DNA of 5,954 nt from Sphingomonadales bacterium (lineage in GTDB: Bacteria; Pseudomonadota; Alphaproteobacteria; Sphingomonadales; Sphingomonadaceae), in the NCBI GenBank assembly GCA_024636595.1, contig JAGXGT010000031.1, forward strand, positions 1 through 5,954, in the 5' to 3' direction. Made by a program: the position numbers and the translations under genes. Below are positions 1 to 5,221 of the stretch, piece by piece. Each line of letters opens with the position of its first letter. Positions within the stretch are counted from its first letter, which is position 1. The notes under the pieces are model-generated. The model was not told the origin of the DNA and did not search any database. It was given only the letters and a program-made list of their open reading frames with translations.

Positions 1-645
1 ATCCAGATCGGTGAAGCCGCTGCCCTGCATGATCTCGCCGAAATATTCGAGATCTTCAAAGGCGAATGGGCCGGGCGCGCGGGGAACGGCGGGCGGGACT
101 TCGACGTGATTTCTGACGACGCCCATCATTTCCATCATCCACAGATTATCGCGCGGTGGTCCCCATACCGCCAGATCGATGCGCCCACCCTTCCGGACAA
201 GCGCGCGAAGGTTTGAAAAAGCGCTGACGGGGTCTTCAAAAAACATGCTGCCGAAGCGCGAAAAAAGCCGATCATACGGCCCGTCCGGCAGCTTGACAGT
301 AGACGCGTCGGCGCAAGTAAATTCTATGTTTGGCGCACCAGTCTTTGACGCGCGTTCCCGCGCCGCCGCGACAAGATCGGGGGAAATATCAACGCCCATC
401 ACTTTCCCGGCAGGAGCAACCGCCTGCCCAATCGCAAGCGTCGTCGCACCGCCACCACAACCCAGATCAATGACCGTTTCACCCGGCTGATAATCGGCGC
501 GGGCGAGCAACGCATCGCCGATGGGTGCGATCATCTCTTCGAACAGGGAAAGACTTGCCAGCCATTTCAGCCCCATTTCGCCCGCCCAGTCTTCCGGTTT
601 CAGCTCTTCGGGATGCTGGTCTTGATTGACGCTGTCGTTGCTCAT
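1..645 (-). CDS. Class I SAM-dependent methyltransferase (partial, C-terminus off the left edge)
   Basis: The reading frame starts at the ATG at 645-643 and stays open to base 1, giving 215 codons without a stop, so the C-terminus is missing. A Rossmann-type SAM-binding fold is visible: motif I DLGCGGG at residues 60-66, the acidic residue after strand 2 in GVDIS (Asp86), then CADAS at about 111-115 and YDRLFSRFGSMFF at about 124-136. This resembles UbiE/Methyltransf_11-type small-molecule or quinone methyltransferases, and the substrate cannot be read from the sequence. There is no signal peptide, so it should be cytosolic. An AGGGG ribosome binding site lies about 8 nt before the ATG. The gene is third in the minus-strand unit, 46 nt after the ArsR repressor. 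That position suggests co-transcription and perhaps thiol or sulfur methylation, but this is inference only. An arsenite methyltransferase is less likely, because only Cys63 and Cys111 are present and no Cys-rich signature is seen. Confidence 0.88.
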   Translation of the reverse strand, partial: MSNDSVNQDQHPEELKPEDWAGEMGLKWLASLSLFEEMIAPIGDALLARADYQPGETVIDLGCGGGATTLAIGQAVAPAGKVMGVDISPDLVAAARERASKTGAPNIEFTCADASTVKLPDGPYDRLFSRFGSMFFEDPVSAFSNLRALVRKGGRIDLAVWGPPRDNLWMMEMMGVVRNHVEVPPAVPRAPGPFAFEDLEYFGEIMQGSGFTDLD

Positions 646-658
646 GATAAATTCCCCT

Positions 659-703
659 ATCCTGCAAGATTTTAACCTGTAAAATTTTGGCCTATAGAAT
701 TTT
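659..703 (-). repeat. Three tandem 15-bp direct repeats spanning the ArsR stop codon
   Basis: On the minus strand the units are AAAATTCTATAGGCC (703-689), AAAATTTTACAGGTT (688-674) and AAAATCTTGCAGGAT (673-659). The first 13 bases differ by two substitutions between neighbouring units, all of them transitions. The first unit contains the last three ArsR codons and its TAG stop; the third ends next to the methyltransferase ribosome binding site. In the ArsR frame the units would read KIL-stop-A, KILQV and KILQD, and the Ile and Leu codon differences are synonymous. The repeats also create an ATTTTA-N5-TAAAAT inverted repeat at 669-685, which has no GC-rich stem and is unlikely to be a terminator. 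Confidence 0.85.
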
Positions 704-1090
704 AGCAAAACCAGCAGTGCCGCTGCCGGTCAATGGTTTTTCAGTTGGCGTGCCGAACAAAGTCGCTGCCTTCATAACCTGTTGCGGGTCTGGATTATCC
801 GTCAACAACGCCTCCATCGTTCTGACACAGAGCCGTACGGATTCATCGGCAAGATCATAGCAGACCTGCTTCCCCTCGCGGCGTGTTTTAACGACATCTG
901 CCTGCCTCAGAGCGGCGAGTTGCTGGCTGAGCGCAGGTTGGCCGATGCCCGTCGCTATATCAATCTCGCTGACGCTGCTTTCACCGCGCAGCAGATAGGA
1001 TAGAATCATCAACCGCTGCGGCTGGGCAAAGACTTTCAGCTTCTCGGTCGCAGCATCCGCCCGATCGCGCCTTTCAAAAATTGCCGTCAC
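692..1090 (-). CDS. ArsR/SmtB-family winged-helix repressor, BigR/SqrR-like but with altered cysteines
   Basis: This 132-aa protein has the ArsR layout: an N-terminal helix, KVFAQPQRLMILSYLLRG at about 19-36, a helix-turn-helix with recognition helix QPALSQQLAALRQAD at about 51-65, a wing at about 66-80, and a dimerisation helix at about 82-96. A low-complexity tail follows at about 97-132. It starts at a GTG (1090-1088) that overlaps the peroxiredoxin TGA as GTGA, which implies translational coupling. There is no CxC metal-binding motif of the ArsR/SmtB metal-sensor type. The sequence looks closest to the sulfide/persulfide regulators BigR, SqrR and YgaV. However, the position of their first sensing cysteine is Ser31, and that of the second falls near Thr97; the only cysteines are Cys77 in the wing and Cys88 in the last helix. 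Context suggests it controls the divergent promoter at about 1759-1798 and so its own operon. Family assignment is secure; the ligand is not. Confidence 0.92.
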   Translation of the reverse strand: MTAIFERRDRADAATEKLKVFAQPQRLMILSYLLRGESSVSEIDIATGIGQPALSQQLAALRQADVVKTRREGKQVCYDLADESVRLCVRTMEALLTDNPDPQQVMKAATLFGTPTEKPLTGSGTAGFAKIL

Positions 1091-1719
1091 GGGGCTTTCA
1101 CCACATGACAGAACCAGTCTTCGTCCCGGCTGATATCTTTGGCCGATAGCGGCGGTATTGCCAGCACGTCATCCCCGGGTTGCCACCCTTCCGGAGTCAG
1201 GATGTTTTTCTCATCCGTGAGTTGCAGGGCTGCCAGCAGCCGGATCATTTCGTCAACCGAACGTCCAACATTATGCGGATAGCAGGTCGTCGCCCGGATT
1301 ATGCCCTCGGGATCAATAAAATAGCTGGTCCGCATCGCCGCCGAATCAGAAGCATGTTCATCGATCATGCCAAAGGCGTGGCCGACGGCCATGCTTGGGT
1401 CTTCGACGACGGGGAATGATATTGTGACGTCAAACTGATCCTCAATGGCGCGCACCCATGCGAGATGGGCGTACAGGCTATCAACGGACAAGCTGAGCAA
1501 GGCACAGTCCAGCGCTTCAAACCTGTGATGCTGGCGCGCCAAGGCGACAAACTCCGTGGTGCATACCGGTGTGAAATCAGCCGGATGGGAAAAGAAGATC
1601 AGCCACCGACCACGATAGTCAGACAGCTTGACCGGCCCGTGGGTTGTGCGCGCCTCGAAATCTGGAGCTGCGTCGCCGATACGCAATGACCCTGACTTTA
1701 TCTGCAACGCGTCTGACAT
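1087..1719 (-). CDS. Peroxiredoxin, Prx6/archaeal-type AhpC-TSA family
   Basis: This is a cytosolic thiol peroxidase reducing H2O2, organic hydroperoxides or possibly persulfide-derived oxidants. The catalytic motif PxxxTxxC appears as PADFTPVCTTEF with peroxidatic Cys53, and the conserved arginine lies in MRTSYFIDP at about Arg130. The length of 210 aa and the C-terminal extension, containing DDVLAIPPLS and ending DWFCHVVKAP, match the Prx6 subfamily. Cys204 near the C-terminus resembles the extra C-terminal cysteines of archaeal Prx6-type enzymes and could act as a resolving residue; Cys72 and Cys146 are further thiols. The ATG at 1719 is preferred over a TTG at 1728, because the AGGAGAGG ribosome binding site lies 9 nt before the ATG and directly abuts the TTG. 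It is first in the minus-strand unit, is coupled to the ArsR gene, and diverges from the persulfide dioxygenase operon. Confidence 0.93.
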   Translation of the reverse strand: MSDALQIKSGSLRIGDAAPDFEARTTHGPVKLSDYRGRWLIFFSHPADFTPVCTTEFVALARQHHRFEALDCALLSLSVDSLYAHLAWVRAIEDQFDVTISFPVVEDPSMAVGHAFGMIDEHASDSAAMRTSYFIDPEGIIRATTCYPHNVGRSVDEMIRLLAALQLTDEKNILTPEGWQPGDDVLAIPPLSAKDISRDEDWFCHVVKAP

Positions 1720-1728
1720 TAGTTTCAA

Positions 1729-1736
1729 CCTCTCCT
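1729..1736 (-). promoter_or_regulatory. Ribosome binding site of the peroxiredoxin gene
   Basis: On the minus strand AGGAGAGG lies 9 nt upstream of the ATG at 1719-1717. It touches the alternative TTG codon at 1728-1726, and so settles the start at the ATG. Confidence 0.8.
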
Positions 1737-1758
1737 GCGAATTGGCAGTGTTCGTCTA

Positions 1759-1787
1759 TTGACGCAAAACATATAATGCATTACATG
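1759..1787 (+). promoter_or_regulatory. Candidate promoter of the persulfide dioxygenase-SQR operon
   Basis: TTGACG (1759-1764, five of six matches to TTGACA) is followed after 17 nt by TACATG (1782-1787), a weak -10 element. Transcription would begin near 1794, a short leader before the ATG at 1820. A perfect TATAAT at 1772-1777 is also present, but the hexamer 17 nt upstream of it (TGTTCG) is poor. Which -10 is used cannot be decided from the sequence. The -10 region lies inside the operator candidate. Confidence 0.4.
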
Positions 1788-1797
1788 ATTTATGTAA
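1770..1797. promoter_or_regulatory. Candidate ArsR operator: two overlapping AT-rich palindromes
   Basis: CATATAATGCATTACATG at 1770-1787 is an 18-bp palindrome with one mismatched pair; its TAATGCATTA core is perfect. It shares an arm with a second perfect inverted repeat, TTACAT-N5-ATGTAA, at 1781-1797. The dyad centres are 10.5 bp apart, about one helical turn. Together they make three TTAYATR half-sites in alternating orientation. They cover the proposed core promoter elements on both strands, which suits a repressor controlling both units. Binding by the adjacent ArsR protein is inferred. Confidence 0.55.
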
Positions 1798-1798
1798 A
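1770..1798 (-). promoter_or_regulatory. Candidate promoter of the peroxiredoxin-ArsR-methyltransferase unit
   Basis: On the minus strand, TTTACA (1798-1793, one mismatch to TTGACA) is followed after 17 nt by TATATG (1775-1770, four of six matches to TATAAT). Transcription would begin near 1763 and leave a leader of about 44 nt before the ATG. It coincides almost exactly with the palindromic operator candidate, as expected for an autoregulated ArsR-type promoter. It is predicted from the sequence only. Confidence 0.5.
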
Positions 1799-1807
1799 TA
1801 TGAATAT

Positions 1808-1812
1808 GAGGA
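1808..1812 (+). promoter_or_regulatory. Ribosome binding site of the persulfide dioxygenase gene
   Basis: GAGGA ends 7 nt before the ATG at 1820, separated by an AT-only spacer. This supports the chosen start. It is preceded by a tandem AATATG pair at 1797-1808. Confidence 0.75.
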
Positions 1813-1819
1813 ATTTTTT

Positions 1820-2737
1820 ATGACTGATTCGACCCTGATTCATGCGACAGAACAGATCGCCCGTGCCCAGCAAAGCATCCCGGTGATCCAGTCATTTTTC
1901 GATCATACAACCTATACGGTGACCTATGTGGTGCACGACACGGCGACCAAATGCGCCGCTGTCATCGACAGCGTCTTTGATTTCGACCCGGCTTCCGGTC
2001 GCACCTCCTTCGATTCCGCCGACGAAGTAATCGCTTATGTAAACGAGCACGGCCTCAAGGTCGAATGGCTGCTTGAGACGCACGCCCATGCCGATCACCT
2101 TTCGGCAGCACCCTATCTGCAGGAGAAACTTGGTGGCAAAATTGCCATTGGCGAGCATATCGTGATGGTACAGAATGTGTTTGGCAAATTGTTCAACGCC
2201 GGAACCGAATTTCAGCGGGACGGCTCCGACTTCGATCATTTGTTCGCAGACGGAGACACATTCAAGATCGGCAATATCGACGTGACCGTGATGCATGTTC
2301 CCGGCCATACGCCTGCCTGTATCGCTTATGTCGTCGGCGACGCGGTGTTTGTCGGCGATACTATGTTCATGCCGGACTATGGCACCGCCCGAGCCGATTT
2401 CCCCGGCGGCGACGCGCGCAAGCTTTACCAGTCGATGCGGCGGATATTGTCGCTCCCCGAGACCACCCGCCTGTTCATGTGCCATGACTATCTGCCCGCT
2501 GGCCGGACTGAATATGTCTGGGAGACCACCGTTGCCGAAGAGCGGAAGCACAACATCCACGCGCATGATGGCGTGACCGAGGATGAATTTGTCAAAATGC
2601 GCACCGAGCGCGACAAGACGCTGGATATGCCGCGATTGATTCTGCCCTCGGTCCAGGTCAATATGCGTGCCGGCCATCTGCCGCCCGCAGAAGATAATGG
2701 CGTGCGCTATCTCAAAGTGCCGTTGAACGGCGTCTGA
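1820..2737 (+). CDS. Persulfide dioxygenase, ETHE1/Blh-like metallo-beta-lactamase fold
   Basis: The predicted reaction is oxidation of glutathione persulfide (or a similar low-molecular-weight persulfide) with O2 to sulfite and free thiol, using one Fe(II), in the cytosol. The 305-aa protein is a single MBL-fold domain. The metal motif THAHADH holds His88, His90, Asp92 and His93; PGHTP gives His163, VGDTMF gives Asp180, and MCHDY gives His222. His88, His163 and Asp180 correspond to the three iron ligands of ETHE1-type dioxygenases. ARADFPGGD at about 190-198 matches the substrate-side RxDF loop of this family. The C-terminal region from about 225, with HAHDGVTEDEFVKMR, fits the Blh-type (type II) branch rather than a glyoxalase II. 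Unlike the Agrobacterium and Xylella Blh proteins it has no N-terminal DUF442 domain; one is found on the SQR downstream. Its stop overlaps the next start by 1 nt (TGATG). Confidence 0.93.
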   Translation: MTDSTLIHATEQIARAQQSIPVIQSFFDHTTYTVTYVVHDTATKCAAVIDSVFDFDPASGRTSFDSADEVIAYVNEHGLKVEWLLETHAHADHLSAAPYLQEKLGGKIAIGEHIVMVQNVFGKLFNAGTEFQRDGSDFDHLFADGDTFKIGNIDVTVMHVPGHTPACIAYVVGDAVFVGDTMFMPDYGTARADFPGGDARKLYQSMRRILSLPETTRLFMCHDYLPAGRTEYVWETTVAEERKHNIHAHDGVTEDEFVKMRTERDKTLDMPRLILPSVQVNMRAGHLPPAEDNGVRYLKVPLNGV

Positions 2738-3177
2738 TGCTCGCTGCATTTCCCCACGCCATACCGCTGGAAGGGCTGATCGGCGGACTGATGATCGGAG
2801 TTGCAGCCGCATTGATGCTGCTCGGTCTTGGCCGCATTGCCGGAGTCAGCGGCCTCGCTGCTCGCGCCACCGGCATTGCCGATAGCGGCGCGCCGCGTGG
2901 CATAGCGGTCGCCTTTGTCGTCGGTCTGCCGCTGGGTGCCCTGATTATCTCCGCGATCACCGGCGGCATTGAAACCCGCTTTCCCCCCTCGATCATTCCG
3001 CTGATCATCGGTGGCTTGCTGGTCGGTTACGGGACGCGCTTGGGCTCTGGTTGCACCAGCGGCCACGGTGTTTGCGGCATGTCCCGCCTGTCCCCGCGCT
3101 CGCTGATTGCCACCGCGATCTTCATGGCCAGCGGATTTGTTACCGTCGCGCTGATGCGCGCTGGAGGCGTCCTGTGA
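2737..3177 (+). CDS. YeeE/YedE (DUF395) family membrane protein, first half
   Basis: This 146-aa inner-membrane protein has about four transmembrane segments, near residues 13-32, 55-76, 86-104 and 122-143. The family signature GSGCTSGHGVCG at 103-114 supplies Cys106, His110 and Cys113. The YeeE family includes thiosulfate transporters in which conserved cysteines pass the sulfur compound through the membrane. In many Proteobacteria it occurs as two half-size proteins, as here. The ATG overlaps the dioxygenase stop as TGATG, and its own TGA overlaps the next start as GTGA, so translation is probably coupled through all three genes. The transported species (thiosulfate, sulfane sulfur or another) is inferred from family and neighbourhood. 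Confidence 0.9.
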   Translation: MLAAFPHAIPLEGLIGGLMIGVAAALMLLGLGRIAGVSGLAARATGIADSGAPRGIAVAFVVGLPLGALIISAITGGIETRFPPSIIPLIIGGLLVGYGTRLGSGCTSGHGVCGMSRLSPRSLIATAIFMASGFVTVALMRAGGVL

Positions 3178-3581
3178 AGCAGCTTCTGGTCGCCCTTCTT
3201 GCCGGCACGCTATTTGGCGCGGGACTGGCCTTTTCGGGCATGGCCGATCCGGCCCGCGTCCAGGGCTTTCTCGATCTGTTCGGCCAGTGGGATCCGACCC
3301 TCGCTTTCGTGATGGGCGGAGCGATGATTCCGATGGCTTTGGCCTGGATCGTTCAACGGCGGCTCGACAAGCCTTTTGCCGACGCGCATTTCTCGCTTCC
3401 GGGCACATCGCTGATCGATCGCAACCTGGCGATCGGCGCTGTGCTCTTCGGTGCCGGATGGGGCATAAGCGGTCTCTGCCCGGGGCCGGGGCTGGCCGAC
3501 CTTGCGATCAATCCACTGCCGGCATTAGCCTTTGTGATAGCGTTATTCGCGGGGATGATCGCCCATCGCGTGACAAGTTAG
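3174..3581 (+). CDS. YeeE/YedE-related membrane protein (DUF6691 type), second half
   Basis: This 135-aa protein is read from the GTG at 3174, which overlaps the preceding stop as GTGA. The frame is open upstream to 3051, but that part lies inside the previous gene and reads as a basic, non-membrane sequence. About four transmembrane segments are visible, near residues 3-21, 43-60, 84-101 and 114-131. FSGMADPARVQGFLDLFG at 20-37 and GISGLCPGPGLADL at 97-110 are typical of the C-terminal partner of split YeeE transporters; Cys102 sits in the second motif. It probably assembles with the product of 2737-3177 into one transport unit. Confidence 0.88.
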   Translation: MKQLLVALLAGTLFGAGLAFSGMADPARVQGFLDLFGQWDPTLAFVMGGAMIPMALAWIVQRRLDKPFADAHFSLPGTSLIDRNLAIGAVLFGAGWGISGLCPGPGLADLAINPLPALAFVIALFAGMIAHRVTS

Positions 3582-3594
3582 AACAGTCAGAACC

Positions 3595-3602
3595 GAGAAG
3601 GA
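3595..3602 (+). promoter_or_regulatory. Ribosome binding site of the SQR fusion gene
   Basis: GAGAAGGA ends 6 nt before the ATG at 3609, inside the 27-nt gap after the YeeE half. An ATG at 3602-3604 is in another frame and overlaps this site, so 3609 is the start. Confidence 0.75.
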
Positions 3603-3608
3603 TGTCCG

Positions 3609-5213
3609 ATGACAAGCAAGCCAGAAATCACCAAGCTGAACGACGCCGTAAGCGTATCGCCGCAACTGGAACTTGACGATGTGACGGCACTGGCGAATTC
3701 CGGTTTCAAATCGATCATCTGCAACCGGCCTGACGACGAAGCTGGAGACCATCCGCGCTCGACCGCCATTGCCGAGGCCGCAAAAAAAGCCGGCCTCCAG
3801 TTCGCCTATGTACCTGCGGTATCCGGAGCGATCACCGATCAGGACGGCCACAAAATGGCCGCAGCGCTCGCCGCCCTGCCCGCGCCGGTGCTGGCCTATT
3901 GCCGGTCTGGTGCCCGATCAACGAAACTGGCGGAAATGGCGCAGAGAGAATCCGGAAAAAATCAATCCTCCTCGGCTGACACCAGCCGGTTCAACGTTGT
4001 CATTGTCGGCGGCGGATCTGCCGGTATCGCGACCGCCGCCAGCATGCTGAAGCGCAACCGGAAAATCTCGCTCGCCATCATCGACCCGGCTGACGACCAT
4101 TATTACCAGCCGGGCTGGACGATGGTCGGCGGGGGTGCCTTCTCCGCAGAATTCACGCATCGCAAGGAAAAGGATCTGATCCCTGCTAGGGCAAAGTGGA
4201 TAAAATCTGCGGTCGCCTCCTTTGACCCGGACAACAACACCGTCATGACGGCTGATGGGCAGGCAATCGGATATGATGTTCTGATCGTCTGTCCGGGCAT
4301 CAAGCTCGACTGGGCAGCAATTGACGGCTTGCCCGAGACATTGGGAAAAAACGGCGTCACCTCCAATTACCGCTTCGATCTCGCGCCCTATACTTATCGG
4401 CTGGTCAAAGAACTGACCAGCGGGACAGCCTTGTTCACCCAGCCACCGATGCCGATCAAATGCGCAGGCGCGCCCCAAAAGGCCATGTATCTATCCTGCA
4501 GCAAGTGGGAAAAACAGGGCGTTCTCGGCAATATTGACGTGCAGTTCCACAATGCAGGTGCTGCGCTGTTTGGCATCAAGGAATATGTGCCAGCCTTGAT
4601 GGAATATGTGGAACGCTACAACGCGCATCTCAACTTGGAATCCCGGCTGGTCGCCGTCGATGGCCCCGCCCAGATTGCAACATTCGAACAGAAACATGGC
4701 GAGGAAACCAAAAGGGTCGAAGTCGCTTTCGACATGATCCATGTGGTCCCGCCGCAACTGGCTCCCGATTTTATCCGCTCCAGTCCGCTAGCCGCCGAAA
4801 GCGGCTTCGTCGATGTCGATCCGGCAACCCTGCGGCACAGCAAATATGCCAATATATTCTCGCTCGGCGATGCCTGCAGCGCGCCCAATGCCAAGACGAT
4901 GGCTGCAGTGCGCAAACAGGCGCCGATCGTTGCTGTCAATGCGCTGGCTGCCCTCGACGGCAAGCCGCCGGTCGCCGATTATGACGGCTATGGCAGTTGC
5001 CCGCTGACCGTCGAACGCGGCAAGGTCGTGCTGGCCGAATTCGGCTATGGCGGCAAATTGCTGCCAAGCTTTCCCAACTGGCTAATCGACGGCACAAGGC
5101 CATCGCGGCTTTCGTGGTTGCTCAAGGACACGATCCTGCCACCGGTCTATTGGCATGGTATGCTCAAGGGGCGGGAATGGATGGTCAAGCCGCACCGCAT
5201 AGGATCGGAATAA
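3609..5213 (+). CDS. sqr: DUF442 domain fused to sulfide:quinone oxidoreductase (SQOR-like flavoprotein)
   Basis: This 534-aa protein has two parts. Residues about 5-113 form a DUF442 (phosphatase/rhodanese-like) domain with active loop AYCRSGARST, Cys98 to Arg103. After a short polar linker (about 114-127), residues 128-534 are an FAD-dependent oxidoreductase. The dinucleotide-binding motif is VVIVGGGSAG (130-139), and YYQPGWTMVGGG (165-176) is typical of SQR. KCAGAPQKAMYLS carries Cys285 and YDGYGSCPL carries Cys464; their spacing of 179 residues closely matches the redox-active Cys201/Cys379 pair of human SQOR. GDACSAPNAKT (about 420-430) is the second FAD-contact motif. The C-terminal stretch with SWLLKDTILPPVYWHGMLKG should dock the enzyme on the membrane to reach quinone. 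The enzyme would oxidise sulfide to sulfane sulfur with quinone as electron acceptor; the fused domain may pass the persulfide to a thiol acceptor. Databases are expected to name this architecture a bifunctional tyrosine phosphatase-family/FAD-dependent oxidoreductase. Confidence 0.93.
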   Translation: MTSKPEITKLNDAVSVSPQLELDDVTALANSGFKSIICNRPDDEAGDHPRSTAIAEAAKKAGLQFAYVPAVSGAITDQDGHKMAAALAALPAPVLAYCRSGARSTKLAEMAQRESGKNQSSSADTSRFNVVIVGGGSAGIATAASMLKRNRKISLAIIDPADDHYYQPGWTMVGGGAFSAEFTHRKEKDLIPARAKWIKSAVASFDPDNNTVMTADGQAIGYDVLIVCPGIKLDWAAIDGLPETLGKNGVTSNYRFDLAPYTYRLVKELTSGTALFTQPPMPIKCAGAPQKAMYLSCSKWEKQGVLGNIDVQFHNAGAALFGIKEYVPALMEYVERYNAHLNLESRLVAVDGPAQIATFEQKHGEETKRVEVAFDMIHVVPPQLAPDFIRSSPLAAESGFVDVDPATLRHSKYANIFSLGDACSAPNAKTMAAVRKQAPIVAVNALAALDGKPPVADYDGYGSCPLTVERGKVVLAEFGYGGKLLPSFPNWLIDGTRPSRLSWLLKDTILPPVYWHGMLKGREWMVKPHRIGSE

Positions 5214-5221
5214 GCCATTCC

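Noticed and set aside
479..667. Open frame on the minus strand starting MQDRGIYHEQ
   Set aside because: It overlaps the methyltransferase start in another frame and encodes an Arg-rich sequence without a domain. It is of interest only as the in-frame continuation of the ArsR repeat, not as a gene.
669..685. ATTTTA-N5-TAAAAT inverted repeat considered as a terminator or operator
   Set aside because: The stem has only A/T pairs and no following T-tract on the transcribed strand. It follows from the 15-bp tandem repeats and does not match the TTAYATR half-sites.
1720..1728. TTG start giving a peroxiredoxin three residues longer
   Set aside because: The ribosome binding site at 1729-1736 would touch the TTG with no spacer, whereas the ATG at 1719 has a normal 9-nt spacing.
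1800..1823. Seven-codon upstream frame MNMRNFL whose stop overlaps the dioxygenase start as ATGA
   Set aside because: It has no ribosome binding site, would begin only a few bases after the predicted transcription start, and its AT-rich sequence makes chance occurrence likely.
1892..2812. Long minus-strand open frame (306 codons) opposite the persulfide dioxygenase
   Set aside because: It lies antisense to a gene with complete catalytic motifs. Its translation has no recognisable domain, and the length is explained by codon bias of the sense gene.
3051..3173. Upstream extension of the second YeeE half
   Set aside because: It lies inside the first YeeE half and reads as Arg/His-rich soluble sequence. 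The GTG at 3174 with GTGA overlap begins the membrane protein.
2707..3408. Minus-strand open frame of 233 codons opposite the YeeE halves
   Set aside because: The translation is rich in Arg, Gln, Asp and Ala with no hydrophobic core, typical of the complement of a GC-rich membrane-protein gene.
3918..4478. Minus-strand open frame of 186 codons opposite the SQR gene
   Set aside because: It is antisense to a strongly supported flavoprotein, and it has no domain and no ribosome binding site context.
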